Shown piece by piece: positions 34,933 through 44,137 of a DNA stretch of 64,000 bases. The stretch is from Micromonospora sp. HM5-17. Its GTDB lineage: Bacteria; Actinomycetota; Actinomycetes; Mycobacteriales; Micromonosporaceae. The position numbers and the translations under genes were made by a program. The stretch lies in contig NZ_RJWA01000002.1 in the NCBI RefSeq assembly GCF_003762835.1, positions 62,001 through 126,000 of the forward strand, in the 5' to 3' direction. The number at the start of each line of letters is the position of its first letter. Within the stretch, counting starts at the first letter, position 1. The notes beneath the pieces were generated by a model. That model worked only from the letters and a program-made list of their open reading frames with translations. It made no database searches and had not been told where the DNA came from.

Positions 34933-35796
34933 ATGCCTGAGCTACCCGAGGTGGAGACCGTCCGGGACGGGCTGGCCCGCTGGGTCACCGGTCGGCGGAT
35001 CGCCACCGTCGAGGTACGGCACCCGCGCGCCGTCCGCCGGCACCTCGCCGGCCCGGAGCACTTCGCCGCGGTGCTGACCGGGCGGACGATCGTCGGCGCC
35101 CGGCGGCGCGGCAAGTACCTCTGGCTGCCGCTGGACAGCGGCGACGCGATCGTCGGGCACCTGGGCATGTCCGGGCAGTTGCTGGTCCAGCCGCCGCCGG
35201 CCGCGGACGAAACCCACCTACGGGTCCGGTTCACCTTCGACGACGGGGGGTCGCAGCTGCGCTTCGTGGATCAGCGCACCTTCGGCGGCCTCTCGGTCTC
35301 CGAGGGCGGCGCGAGCCTGCCCGCGGAGATCGCGCACATCGCCCGGGACCCGATGGACCCGGAGTTCTCCGACGCCGACTTCGTGGCGGCGATCCGGCGC
35401 CGGCGCACCGAGATCAAGCGGGCGCTGCTCGACCAGACCCTGATCTCCGGGGTCGGCAACATCTACGCCGACGAGGCGCTGTGGCGGGCGCGGCTGCACG
35501 GCGCCCGGCCGACCGAGGCGCTCACCGGACCGGCGATCACCCGACTGCTCGGCCACGTCCGGGACGTCCTTCGCGAGGCGATCGCCCAGGGCGGGACCAG
35601 CTTCGACGCCCTCTATGTCAACGTCAACGGGGAGAGCGGCTACTTCTCCCGGGAACTGAACGTGTACGGCCGCGAGGGCCTGCCCTGCCGCCGCTGCGGC
35701 GCGCCGATCCGGCGCGAGCCGTTCATGAACCGGTCGTCGTACAGCTGCCCGCGGTGCCAGCCCCGGCCCCGTACGGCCCGGCCGGCGGGCCGCTGA
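34933..35796 (+). CDS. mutM: Formamidopyrimidine-DNA glycosylase
   Basis: A 287-residue base-excision repair enzyme removing oxidised purines such as 8-oxoguanine. The N-terminal [16 protein letters not shown] provides the catalytic Pro and Glu after Met removal. It also has [31 protein letters not shown] (helix-two-turns-helix) and a zinc finger with CRRCG ... CPRCQ. It follows rnc by 14 bases, the same order as mycobacteria. Confidence 0.97.
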   Translation: MPELPEVETVRDGLARWVTGRRIATVEVRHPRAVRRHLAGPEHFAAVLTGRTIVGARRRGKYLWLPLDSGDAIVGHLGMSGQLLVQPPPAADETHLRVRFTFDDGGSQLRFVDQRTFGGLSVSEGGASLPAEIAHIARDPMDPEFSDADFVAAIRRRRTEIKRALLDQTLISGVGNIYADEALWRARLHGARPTEALTGPAITRLLGHVRDVLREAIAQGGTSFDALYVNVNGESGYFSRELNVYGREGLPCRRCGAPIRREPFMNRSSYSCPRCQPRPRTARPAGR

Positions 35797-35817
35797 CGGG
35801 CGGCCCGGGCGGCGACG

Positions 35818-36711
35818 TCAGGTCGGGCATGTCTCCCGATACGCGCCGAGGTCCCGCTCCTTCCGGATCGAGGTGAAGCCGAAGCCGAGGCTGACCAGGC
35901 AGAACCGGTCCGGCGGCATCTCGTACTCGACGTGGAAGACCGTCTTGCCCGCGGTCACGAACGGCACCAGGCGCTGACACCGCGCGTGCCGGACGCACTC
36001 CTCGGTGACCGCGAAGTCGAAGTACGGCTCCAGGGCCAGCGCCTGGTCGAGGTCGTTCGTCAGCCCCGGCGCGAGCTGCGTCTGCCGGGCCAGCGCGGCC
36101 ACCCGGCGGTTGAAGGTGAGCTGGTCGTCGAAGGTCAACGGGAAGCCGGTCCGCTGCCGGTACCCGTCCATCCCGACCGCCAGCAGGGCGACGAAGCCCT
36201 TGCCCCGGCAGAGCCGGAACCGGTCGGCGAGCACCGGTTCGAGCGTGGACCACTGTCGGATGTCCAGCCAGCGGCCACGTGGGGCGCCGCCCGGCTGTCC
36301 GGGCACCCGGGCCGGCTCCCCGAGTACGGCGGCGGGGAACCGCGCCGCGTCGGGGCGCGACTCCTGGTACACCCCGACCTCGACGTGGCACATGAGCCGG
36401 CGGCCGTCGGCCCGTAGCCGGCGGGCCTCCTCCAGCGAGGTACGGAAGACGTCCAGCGCGTACACCTGGGCCTCGACGCTGGCGTCGAGAGGGTCGGTGA
36501 GCTGCCACTGCCAGCTCGGGGTGGCGCCGCCCGGCCAGGGCGGCACCGGGGCGGACCGGGTCGGCAGGAACCGGCACGCCGGGGCGGGCAGCAGCAGGGC
36601 GAGGGTCAGGGACAGGGCGACGGCGCGCCGGAGCGGCCCGGTGCCGCCGCCCGGGCGTGGTGGTCGGCGGCGTACGTCAGGCCGCCGGACCCGACCGCTC
36701 CGGCCCGGCAC
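35818..36711 (-). CDS. GH114-like (endo alpha-1,4-polygalactosaminidase family) lipoprotein
   Basis: A 297-residue protein with a basic leader, a hydrophobic segment ending in LLLPAPACRF (possible lipobox, C46), and a GH114-type TIM-barrel. The barrel shows WQWQL, QVYALDVFRTSLEEARRL, LMCHVEVGVYQ, WLDIRQWS, GFVALLAVGMDGY, and the family-typical GLTNDLDQALAL. Family members cleave galactosaminogalactan-type polysaccharides. A surface glycosidase is inferred; the substrate is untested. It converges on mutM with only 21 bases between. Confidence 0.8.
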   Translation of the reverse strand: MPGRSGRVRRPDVRRRPPRPGGGTGPLRRAVALSLTLALLLPAPACRFLPTRSAPVPPWPGGATPSWQWQLTDPLDASVEAQVYALDVFRTSLEEARRLRADGRRLMCHVEVGVYQESRPDAARFPAAVLGEPARVPGQPGGAPRGRWLDIRQWSTLEPVLADRFRLCRGKGFVALLAVGMDGYRQRTGFPLTFDDQLTFNRRVAALARQTQLAPGLTNDLDQALALEPYFDFAVTEECVRHARCQRLVPFVTAGKTVFHVEYEMPPDRFCLVSLGFGFTSIRKERDLGAYRETCPT

Positions 36712-36812
36712 GTCAGTGAGCCGCGGTGGTCACCGGCCGCACACCCCCTCGCCCTGGGCCAACGAGCCGACGGCCGGTTCCGGTGCGCGCGGCCGCGCAC
36801 CGGGCGGCGGGC

Positions 36813-37814
36813 TCAGGGGGTGGCGCCGAACATCTGGGTCCAGTAGAGCCGGCCGTCGGCCCCGGTGGCCACCCCGACCCCCATCGCCCGGGCCTCGCAG
36901 TTGAGGATGTTGGCCCGGTGTCCCGGGCTGTTCATCCAGCCCTCCATCACGGCGGCGGCGGTGGGGTAGCCCATGGCCACGTTCTCGCCGATCGGCGCGT
37001 CGTACCCGGCCCGTCGGGCCCGTTCCACGAACGTGCTGCCGTCGCTGCCGATGTGCGACATGGTCGTGTGCTCGCCCTGATCCTGGCTGTGCAGCCGGGC
37101 GGCCTCGGCGAGCCGGCTGTTGATGACGACGGGGTCGCAGCCGTTCGCGACCCGTTCCCGGTTGACGATCTCGAGTACCTGGGCTTCCCGACTGTCCCCG
37201 CCCCCGCTCGACCGGGTCGGCGCCGTGGCGGTGGTCCGGCGCGGCGCCGGGCCGGTGGTCTTCCGGGTCGGCGTGGCCCGGGTGGTGGCGCTCGGTCGTG
37301 GACGCGGCCGGGCCGTGCTCGCGGTGGGGGTCGGAACCGTCTCGGCGGCGACGGTGGTGGGGGCCTCGGGGGAGGCCAGCGCCGCGTCCGGCTGTCCCGG
37401 CGCCGCCGCGCCCGGTGCCGGCCGCTGCTCCGGAGCGGGATCGCCGGGCGCGGCGGTCAGGCGGGGCGGCAGCAGGGCAGCGCCGACGCCGAGGACCCCG
37501 AGCAGGGCGGTGACCACGACCCCGAGCAGCAGCGGACCCCGGCGGCGGTGCCGGCGGCGGTGTCGGCCGGGTCGGCGGAGATCGCGGCGGTCGTCCGGAC
37601 CGGTGCCCCCGGCCCTCGCCCGCTCTCCGCGTCCGTCGCCCCGGCCGGGTGCGAAGAAGTCCGACTCGGCCGGGGAGCGACCCTCGTGTGCGCCTCGTCG
37701 CCCGGCGTCCGGAAACGGGTGCCGGGTCGGTGGGACGGGCCGGGAGACGGTGCCGTCTCCGCCGATGGGGTCGTCGTCCCCGCTCCAGTCGACCGGGTCG
37801 TTCCACCCGTGCAC
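36813..37814 (-). CDS. Membrane-anchored CAP-domain (SCP/PR-1) protein
   Basis: A 333-residue protein. It has a charged cytoplasmic N-terminus (1-95), a transmembrane helix at about 96-118 (LLLGVVVTALLGVLGVGAAL), a Pro/Thr/Ala linker (to about 205) and a C-terminal CAP domain. The CAP domain has VLEIVNRERVANGCDPVVI, ARLHSQDQGEHTTMSHIGSD and EGWMNSPGHRANILNCEARA. Bacterial CAP proteins such as YkwD are extracytoplasmic with poorly known roles in the wall or in interaction. It is near the GH114-like gene on the same strand (101 bases). Confidence 0.87.
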   Translation of the reverse strand: MHGWNDPVDWSGDDDPIGGDGTVSRPVPPTRHPFPDAGRRGAHEGRSPAESDFFAPGRGDGRGERARAGGTGPDDRRDLRRPGRHRRRHRRRGPLLLGVVVTALLGVLGVGAALLPPRLTAAPGDPAPEQRPAPGAAAPGQPDAALASPEAPTTVAAETVPTPTASTARPRPRPSATTRATPTRKTTGPAPRRTTATAPTRSSGGGDSREAQVLEIVNRERVANGCDPVVINSRLAEAARLHSQDQGEHTTMSHIGSDGSTFVERARRAGYDAPIGENVAMGYPTAAAVMEGWMNSPGHRANILNCEARAMGVGVATGADGRLYWTQMFGATP

Positions 37815-38107
37815 GTTTCACGCCTCCCACGTCTCGCCGGCCGGGGCTCCGGCTGGTCGAGCCGGACGCCACGACGTACCGGTCCTGCCGTGCGGACGCT
37901 ACGCGTGCCTTCTGGCCTGGGGCAACGCGGCTAAGGAAGATCTAAGGCGGGTCGGACAGCGGGTCCGAGGCGTCTGGCCAGGGGCAATGCCGAGTCGGAC
38001 ATCGACTGGAGCTAGACTCGGGGTGTCCGAACGGCGACCTGGTTCGTATCTCGCGACGGCCCTCGGTTTCCGATTGACGACACACCGGTGTCCAGATCCG
38101 GCGAAAC
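37815..38107. other. Spacer upstream of the CAP gene
   Basis: This is the left part of a 438-base divergent spacer between the CAP gene and the small coiled-coil gene. It should hold the CAP gene's promoter, but I could not pick one out. No coding frame is convincing. Confidence 0.5.
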
Positions 38108-38136
38108 TTGACTGAGCCGGGACATCGGCACACTAT
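38108..38136 (+). promoter_or_regulatory. Promoter of the small coiled-coil gene
   Basis: TTGACT (38108-38113) and CACTAT (38131-38136) are 17 bases apart; TATGTA three bases further on is an alternative -10. The leader to the ATG would be about 110 bases. Confidence 0.55.
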
Positions 38137-38252
38137 GTAAGTGTCGCCAGTCGCGCCCGACCATGCCTGCGTTTGTCTTGCGGGCGGGGAGTCGCGAACG
38201 AGTTGGGCGCGCGTTGGCCGGCCTTTCCGGCAGCGCATTACAAGGAGACGAT

Positions 38253-38447
38253 ATGGCGAAGGCCCTCTACGGCCACGTTGGCGCGGCGCCAGACCGGCGT
38301 CTGCTCGACGAGGTCACCCGACTGCGTGCCAGGGTCCAGGCACTGGAGTTCGAGACGACGCGGCTGCGTGCCGAGAATGACCGGCTCGCGGCAGCGGTCG
38401 CCGAAGCGGACGATCTGCTCCGGCTGGCCGAGCCCGCGCTCACCTGA
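38253..38447 (+). CDS. Small coiled-coil (leucine-zipper-like) protein
   Basis: A 64-residue protein starting MAKALYGHVG after a strong AAGGAGA site. Residues 16-58 form a heptad pattern with Leu at regular spacing (RLLDEVTRLRARVQALEFET, RLRAENDRLAAAVAEADDLL). It would form a parallel coiled coil. It has its own promoter and a T-tailed terminator, so it is a monocistronic unit. No function recognised; a small scaffold or regulator is possible. Confidence 0.8.
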   Translation: MAKALYGHVGAAPDRRLLDEVTRLRARVQALEFETTRLRAENDRLAAAVAEADDLLRLAEPALT

Positions 38448-38504
38448 TCTCCGGCGTCGGTCACCGGCGCCCCGCCTGATACAACTGAATCGCACCCAGA
38501 AATC

Positions 38505-38542
38505 GCGCGCCGACACATTCGTGGCGGCGCGCAGTTTTGTGT
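38505..38542 (+). terminator. Rho-independent terminator with T tail
   Basis: GCGCGCCG (38505-38512) pairs with CGGCGCGC (38525-38532), with an inner CAC/GTG, followed by AGTTTTGTGT. This is one of the best-formed intrinsic terminators in the window. Confidence 0.85.
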
Positions 38543-38980
38543 GTTGGGTGTTTGGCCCGGGTGCTCGCCCCGGACCCGGCCCACGCGCGCCAGACCCCCG
38601 GGTGTGTCGCGTTCCCTGACGTACCGCGTTCGCCGACCGGTCGACGCGCCGCCGGGCCGGTACCGACGCGGCCGTCCGGCCGGTCGTTTCCCGTCGACGC
38701 CCGACCAGCCGGAACGCGGGTGATTCCGGGTGTCGGATACGCTGGTCGGCGCGCGGCGAGTCGTGGTCGGCCCCCACCCGGGTTACCCTGCGGGTTGACC
38801 AGGCTCCCACCGCGGGGAGCGAGCCATCGAGCCGGCGAGAGGGACGCGGCTGACCGGGTCGGCGACCCAGGCGGGGCGGGTCCGCCGGGCCGGCACATGC
38901 CGGATCGCCAGAGCGGCGGATCCACCCGACGGTCCGCACGCCGACCATCCGGGTGCGGCACGTCGACGAGGAATGCGAAC
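38543..38980. other. Spacer upstream of smc
   Basis: About 440 bases without a recognisable gene. The smc reading frame is open through it, but the translation is Arg/Pro/Gly-rich and lies before the conserved SMC start. In related genomes an acylphosphatase gene can occur here; none is seen. Confidence 0.55.
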
Positions 38981-41900
38981 GTGTATCTCAAGAGCCTGAC
39001 GGTGAAGGGCTTCAAGTCCTTCGCCTCCAGCACGACCTTCCGGCTGGAGCCGGGGATCACCTGCGTGGTGGGGCCGAACGGCTCGGGCAAGTCGAACGTC
39101 GTCGACGCCATCGCCTGGGTGCTCGGAGAGCACAGCGCCAAGGCGCTGCGCGGCGGCAAGATGGAGGACGTGATCTTCGCCGGCACCGCCGGCCGGGCCC
39201 CGCTGGGTCGGGCCGAGGTGACGCTCACGATCGACAACAGCGACGGCGCCCTGCCGATCGAGTACACCGAGGTGTCGATCACCCGCCGGATGTTCCGCTC
39301 CGGCGAGAGCGAGTACGAGATCAACGGTGACTCCTGTCGGCTCCTCGACATCCAGGAGCTGCTCTCCGACTCCGGCATCGGGCGCGAGATGCACGTCATC
39401 GTCGGTCAGGGCCAGTTGGACGCCGTCCTGCACGCCAAACCGGAGGACCGCCGGGCGTTCATCGAGGAGGCGGCCGGCGTACTCAAGCACCGCAAGCGCA
39501 AGGAAAAGGCGCTGCGCAAGCTCGACGCGATGCAGGTCAACCTGAACCGGCTCACCGACCTGACCGCGGAGCTGCGCCGCCAGCTCAAGCCGCTGGGCAA
39601 GCAGGCCGAGGTGGCGCGCCGGGCCGCCGGGATCCAGGCCGACCTCCGGGACGCGCGGCTGCGACTGCTCGCCGACGACCTGGCCACGCTCCGCGCCACC
39701 CTCGAGAAGGAGATCGCCGACGAGGCGGCGTTGCGGCAGCGGCGCGAGGAGGTGGAACGGGAGTACACCGAGGTGCAGACCCGGCTGGCGGAGCTGGAGG
39801 CCGAGCTCGCCGAGAGCGCCCCGCTCCTCGCCCGGGCCCAGGACACCTGGTACCAGCTCTCCGCGCTCGCCGAACGCTTCCGGTCCACCGAACAGCTGGC
39901 CCGGGAGCGGCTGCGCCACCTCAGCGCCACCCCCGATGACGAGCGACCCGGTCGCGATCCGGAGGAACTGGAGGCCGAGGCCGAAGCCATCCGCGAGCAG
40001 GAGGAGGAGCTGCGCGCCGCGCTCACCGAGGACCAGGTCCGGCTCGCCGAGGCGGTGGAGCACCGCCAGCAGCTCGAACGGCAGCTCGCCGAGGCGGAGC
40101 GCGCGCTGGTGGCGGCGGCGAAGGCGATCGCCGATCGGCGGGAGGGGCTCGCCAGGCTGACCGGGCAGGTCAACTCCGCCCGGGCCCGGGCCAGCTCGGC
40201 GGCGGAGGAGATCGAACGGCTCGCCGCCGCGCACGCCGAGGCGCAGCTGCGGGCCGAGGCGGCGCAGGCCGAACTCGACGCGGTGGCCGAGCAGTCCAGC
40301 GAGGCGGACCGGGACAACGCCGAGCTGGACGCCCGGCACGCCGAGGCGGTCGCCGCCCACGAGGCCGCGGCGGCGACCGTGCGTTCCCTCTCGGACGCGG
40401 AGCGGGCGGCGGAGAAGGAGGCGGCGACCTGGAAGGCCCGGGAGGAGGCCCTGGCCCTGGGCCTGCGCCGCAAGGACGGGGCCGGGGCGCTGCTGGCCCG
40501 GGCCGAGACGATACCCGGCCTGCTCGGCAGCCTGGCCGGGATGCTCACCGTCGCGCCGGGCCACGAGGCGGCGCTGGCCGCCGCCCTCGGCGGGCTCGCC
40601 GACGCGGTCGCGGTCGCCGGGGTCGACGAGGCGGCCGAGGCGATGCGCTGGCTGCGGATCTCCGACGCCGGGCGCGCCGAGTTCCTGGTCGGCGGCCAGG
40701 CCGGACCGGGCATGATCGGCTCCGCCGACGCGCTGCGGCCGGCGCTGCCGCCCGGGGCGCGGTGGGCGCCGGACCTGGTCGGCTGCCCCGACGAGGTCCG
40801 GCCGGCCGTGCACCGGGCACTGCGGGACGTCGTCCTGGTCGACGACCTCGCGGCGGCCACCCGGCTGGTGACGGAGAACCCCGAACTGCGCGCGGTCACC
40901 CCGGACGGGGACGTGATCGGCGGGTACACCGCGGCCGGCGGCTCGGCGAAGGCGCCCAGCTACCTGGAGGTGCAGGCCGCCGTCGAGGAGGCCCGGGCCA
41001 ACCGGCTCGCCGCCGAGCAGACCGTCGCCGGGCTGCGCGAACAGCTCGCCGCCGCCCGCGAGGAGCTGGCGGAGCGGAAGGCGGAGGTCGCCGCCGCGGC
41101 GGCCGTCAAGCGGGAGGCGGAGGGACACCGCAACGCCGCCGCCCGCCGGCTCGCCGAACTCGGCGCCGCCGCCCGGTCGGCGAAGGCGGAGATGGACCGG
41201 CTCGCCGAGGCGCGGGCCCGCGCCGAGCAGGCCCGGGAACGTGACCTCGCCGCCCTCGCCGAGCTGGAGGAGCGGCTGCGGATCGCCGAGGCGACTCCGA
41301 TCGACGCCGAACCCTCGACCGAGGAGCGCGACGAGATCGCCGCGTACCTTCCGCAGGCCCGGCAGAACGAGATGGAGGTCCGGCTCGCCGTCCGTACCGC
41401 GGAGGAGCGGGTCGCCTCGATCGCCGGCCGCGCCGACTCGCTGCTGCGCCAGGCCGCGGCGGAGCGGGCGGCCCGGGAGCGGGCCGCGGCCCGCCGGGCC
41501 GCCCGGGCCCGCGGCGCGGCGATCGCCCGGGCGGTGGAGATCGGCGCCCGGGAGGCGCTGACCCGGCTCGCGGTCTCGCTCGCCGCCGCCGAGCAGCACC
41601 GCGACGAGGTGGCGAAGGTGCGCTCCGCCCGGGAGGCCGAGCTTCAGGAGGTACGCGGCGCGGCCAAGCGGCTCGGCGCGGACCTGGAGCGGCTGACCAG
41701 CGCGGTGCACCGCGACGAGGTGGCCCGCGCCGAGCAGCGGATGCGGATCGAGCAGTTGGAGGCGAAGGCCGCCGAGGACTTCGGGCTCGACGTGGAGACG
41801 CTGATCGCCGAGTACGGCCCGCAGCAGCCGGTACCGCCGACCCAGGCCGAGGTCGCCGCCGCCGAGCGGGAGGGCCGGCCGGTGCCGGAGCCGGTGCCGT

Positions 41901-42559
41901 ACGAGCGGGCGGTGCAGGAGAAGCGGGCCGCGAAGGCGGAACGGGAGCTGGCGCTGCTCGGCAAGGTCAACCCGCTCGCCCTGGAGGAGTTCGCCGCGCT
42001 GGAGGAACGGTACAAGTTCCTCTCCGAGCAGCTCGAGGACCTCAAGGCGACCCGGCGGGACCTGCTCACCGTCGTCAAGGACGTCGACGACCGGATCCTG
42101 GAGATCTTCGCCAGCGCCTTCGCCGACACGGCGAAGGAGTTCGAGGAGGTCTTCACCGTGCTCTTCCCCGGCGGCGAGGGGCGGCTGGTGCTCACCGACC
42201 CGGACGACCTGCTCACCACCGGCGTCGAGGTGGAGGCCCGTCCACCCGGCAAGAAGATCAAGCGACTGTCGTTGCTCTCCGGTGGTGAGCGGTCGCTCAC
42301 CGCCATCGCCCTGCTCGTCGCGATCTTCCGGGCCCGTCCCAGCCCGTTCTACATCATGGACGAGGTGGAGGCGGCGCTCGACGACGTCAACCTCGGCCGG
42401 CTGATCACCCTCCTCACCCAGTTGCGGGCGAAGAGCCAGCTGATCATCATCACCCACCAGAAGCGGACCATGGAGGTGGCCGACGCCTTGTACGGCGTGA
42501 CGATGCGCAACGGGATCACCCAGGTGATCAGCCAGCGGCTCCGTACCGAGGACGCCTGA
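38981..42559 (+). CDS. smc: Chromosome segregation protein SMC
   Basis: A 1192-residue condensin ATPase from GTG 38981 (VYLKSLTVKGFKSFASSTTF). Walker A is VGPNGSGKSNVVDAIAWVLG. Two long coiled coils (about 165-500 and 670-1000) flank a hinge near 500-660. The ABC signature LSGGERSLTAIALLVAIF and Walker B FYIMDEVEAALDDVN close the C-terminal head. GTG was chosen because homology begins exactly there, preceded by GAGGAA. ScpA/ScpB are not in the window. The HAD gene overlaps the stop by one base. Confidence 0.96.
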   Translation: MYLKSLTVKGFKSFASSTTFRLEPGITCVVGPNGSGKSNVVDAIAWVLGEHSAKALRGGKMEDVIFAGTAGRAPLGRAEVTLTIDNSDGALPIEYTEVSITRRMFRSGESEYEINGDSCRLLDIQELLSDSGIGREMHVIVGQGQLDAVLHAKPEDRRAFIEEAAGVLKHRKRKEKALRKLDAMQVNLNRLTDLTAELRRQLKPLGKQAEVARRAAGIQADLRDARLRLLADDLATLRATLEKEIADEAALRQRREEVEREYTEVQTRLAELEAELAESAPLLARAQDTWYQLSALAERFRSTEQLARERLRHLSATPDDERPGRDPEELEAEAEAIREQEEELRAALTEDQVRLAEAVEHRQQLERQLAEAERALVAAAKAIADRREGLARLTGQVNSARARASSAAEEIERLAAAHAEAQLRAEAAQAELDAVAEQSSEADRDNAELDARHAEAVAAHEAAAATVRSLSDAERAAEKEAATWKAREEALALGLRRKDGAGALLARAETIPGLLGSLAGMLTVAPGHEAALAAALGGLADAVAVAGVDEAAEAMRWLRISDAGRAEFLVGGQAGPGMIGSADALRPALPPGARWAPDLVGCPDEVRPAVHRALRDVVLVDDLAAATRLVTENPELRAVTPDGDVIGGYTAAGGSAKAPSYLEVQAAVEEARANRLAAEQTVAGLREQLAAAREELAERKAEVAAAAAVKREAEGHRNAAARRLAELGAAARSAKAEMDRLAEARARAEQARERDLAALAELEERLRIAEATPIDAEPSTEERDEIAAYLPQARQNEMEVRLAVRTAEERVASIAGRADSLLRQAAAERAARERAAARRAARARGAAIARAVEIGAREALTRLAVSLAAAEQHRDEVAKVRSAREAELQEVRGAAKRLGADLERLTSAVHRDEVARAEQRMRIEQLEAKAAEDFGLDVETLIAEYGPQQPVPPTQAEVAAAEREGRPVPEPVPYERAVQEKRAAKAERELALLGKVNPLALEEFAALEERYKFLSEQLEDLKATRRDLLTVVKDVDDRILEIFASAFADTAKEFEEVFTVLFPGGEGRLVLTDPDDLLTTGVEVEARPPGKKIKRLSLLSGGERSLTAIALLVAIFRARPSPFYIMDEVEAALDDVNLGRLITLLTQLRAKSQLIIITHQKRTMEVADALYGVTMRNGITQVISQRLRTEDA

Positions 42560-43179
42560 TGCGCCGGGAACGGCCGGTCGCGCTCCTGATCGACCTAGAC
42601 GGCGTACTGCGGCGGTGGGATCCGGAGGCCGCCGCCGCGGCGGAACGCCGGCACGGCCTGCCGGCGGGGGTGTTGCGCGACACCGCGTTCGCCTGGTCGT
42701 TGCTGCAACCGGCGATCACCGGGCAGCTCCGGCACGCCGACTGGATGGCGGCGGTGGTCGACGCCGTGGCCGAGGCGGCCGGCGGGCGGGAGAACGCGCA
42801 GGCGGCGGTGGACGAGTGGCAGGCGGACCGGGGAAGCGTCGACCCGGACGTCCTGGCCTTCGTCCGCCAGGTCCGGTCCGCCGGCGTACGGGTCGGGCTG
42901 GCGACCAACGCCACCGACCTGCTCGACGCCGACCTGAAGCTCCTCGGCCTGACCGACGAGGTCGACGTGGTGGTCAACTCCTCGACGCTGGGGGTGCCCA
43001 AGCCGGCGAAGGAGTACTTCCAGCACGCGTGCGTGGCGGTCGGCGCCCCGCCGTCCCGGGTGCTCTTCGTCGACGACGAGGACCGGGCGATCCGCGGCGC
43101 CCGGGTCGCCGGGCTGTCGGCGTACCGGTGGAACGGACCGGACGATCTGCGCTACCTCCGGGCGGTGCTCGCACTCTGA
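42559..43179 (+). CDS. HAD-superfamily hydrolase
   Basis: A 206-residue protein with HAD motif I LLIDLDGVLRRWDP and motif II VRVGLATNATDLL. The motif III lysine is in LGVPKPAKEYFQHA, and motif IV is VLFVDDEDRAIRGA. The cap is small and alpha-helical (subfamily IA-like). The substrate is unknown. The ATG overlaps the smc stop (TGATG), implying coupling. Confidence 0.88.
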   Translation: MRRERPVALLIDLDGVLRRWDPEAAAAAERRHGLPAGVLRDTAFAWSLLQPAITGQLRHADWMAAVVDAVAEAAGGRENAQAAVDEWQADRGSVDPDVLAFVRQVRSAGVRVGLATNATDLLDADLKLLGLTDEVDVVVNSSTLGVPKPAKEYFQHACVAVGAPPSRVLFVDDEDRAIRGARVAGLSAYRWNGPDDLRYLRAVLAL

Positions 43180-43246
43180 CCGCCGCAGTCGATCGTTGCG
43201 CGGCCAGTGCACTCGCACCTGGCGCCCGGCAGATATCGTGTCGGCC

Positions 43247-43693
43247 GTGATCTCCGTCAGGCGTGTGGTGTCCATCGTGGTCGTGGTTGCGGTGCTGGCT
43301 GTCGCCGCCGCACTGGGTGGAGCGCTGATCCGGCGGCACGTCGTCTACGGCACGGTCCTGGACGCCTCGTCGCCCTCGGTCACCGTAAAGGTCGGTGACC
43401 GGTTCTCACTGAAGGTGCCGGACCGTGGACCCTCGGTCGGGGACAGGTGGTCGGCCACGGCCGAGCCGGACGGCGTGGTGACGCTGGTCGGTGACGAGCT
43501 GATCTCGAACAGCCTGTCCGACCGGCTGTTCGGGCCGTCGATCGGGGGTGGGGGCGGCAAACACTACTTCCGGTTCGACGCGGAACGCGCCGGACAGGTG
43601 ACCGTCACCCTGACCAACTGTTTCCAGGGCTGCTGGGACGAGCGGACCAGGGCGGAGTCGACAACGGTCACCTGGACGGTGACCGTCTCCTGA
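43247..43693 (+). CDS. Membrane-anchored chagasin-like (I42) protein, candidate cysteine-protease inhibitor
   Basis: A 148-residue protein from GTG 43247. It has one N-terminal hydrophobic helix (residues 6-28) and an extracytoplasmic beta domain. Features recall I42 inhibitors: VKVGDRFSLKVPDRGPSVGDRW (47-68; the P..G..W echoes the NPTTGYxW loop) and a glycine loop GGGGG at 100-104 before KHYFRFDAERAGQVTVTL. The usual third loop (RPW) is replaced by NCFQGCWDE (C125, C129), possibly a disulfide-locked loop. Chagasins inhibit papain-type proteases. It converges on an operon encoding a papain-like protein, which strengthens the call; without a search it stays tentative. Confidence 0.6.
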   Translation: MISVRRVVSIVVVVAVLAVAAALGGALIRRHVVYGTVLDASSPSVTVKVGDRFSLKVPDRGPSVGDRWSATAEPDGVVTLVGDELISNSLSDRLFGPSIGGGGGKHYFRFDAERAGQVTVTLTNCFQGCWDERTRAESTTVTWTVTVS

Positions 43694-43735
43694 GGCCCTG
43701 CCGGTCGTCTGAGGGCCTGGACGGTGACGGTCTCC
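43671..43735. repeat. Near-perfect 20-base direct repeat at a gene end
   Basis: The 20 bases at 43671-43690, ending the inhibitor-like gene, recur at 43716-43735 with one mismatch (C to G), 45 bases downstream in the spacer before the convergent gene. Confidence 0.9.
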
Positions 43736-43742
43736 GGGAGGC

Positions 43743-44126
43743 TCAGCCCGGCCGGCCCGCTCCCGCCTGCCGGCGGGCTGCCACGACCAGGGCGACGCTC
43801 TCCAGCCAGCGCGCCACCGTCTCGTCGTACGCCGGACCCCGCTCGGTGACCGAGTCCGCCGCGCCGAGCCAGGTCGCGGCGAGGGCCGCCTGCTCGGGCG
43901 TGGGCAGCGGCTCCGGCAGGGTGACCGCGTACCCGACGCCGCCGCGCCGGACCACCTCGGCCAGGAAGGTCAGCGAGCGGGGCTGGGTGCCGAGCCGGTC
44001 GGCCGCCAGGGCCGCGGCGACCGTCACCTCCCCGGCCGGGGCCCGTCCCGACCGGAGTCCGGCCACCAGTCCCGCCGGTACGTCGATGGTCCGCAGCTCG
44101 TCCTCGTCGGTTCGCCGATTGGTCAT
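43743..44126 (-). CDS. 127-residue hypothetical protein of the WXG/protease operon
   Basis: Starts MTNRRTDEDELRTIDVPAGL at ATG 44126, with GGAGG of the preceding gene's stop region (TGAGGAGG) as ribosome-binding site. It is mainly helical after residue 35, with no signal peptide or membrane segment. It is the last gene of the WXG-protease operon and could be an immunity protein, chaperone or secretion adaptor. No family recognised. Confidence 0.7.
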   Translation of the reverse strand: MTNRRTDEDELRTIDVPAGLVAGLRSGRAPAGEVTVAAALAADRLGTQPRSLTFLAEVVRRGGVGYAVTLPEPLPTPEQAALAATWLGAADSVTERGPAYDETVARWLESVALVVAARRQAGAGRPG

Positions 44127-44137
44127 CGCGCCCCTCC

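Noticed and set aside
38783-42457. Minus-strand open frame of 1224 codons
   Set aside because: It mirrors smc and is composed of Leu/Gly/Arg/Pro low complexity; no domain.
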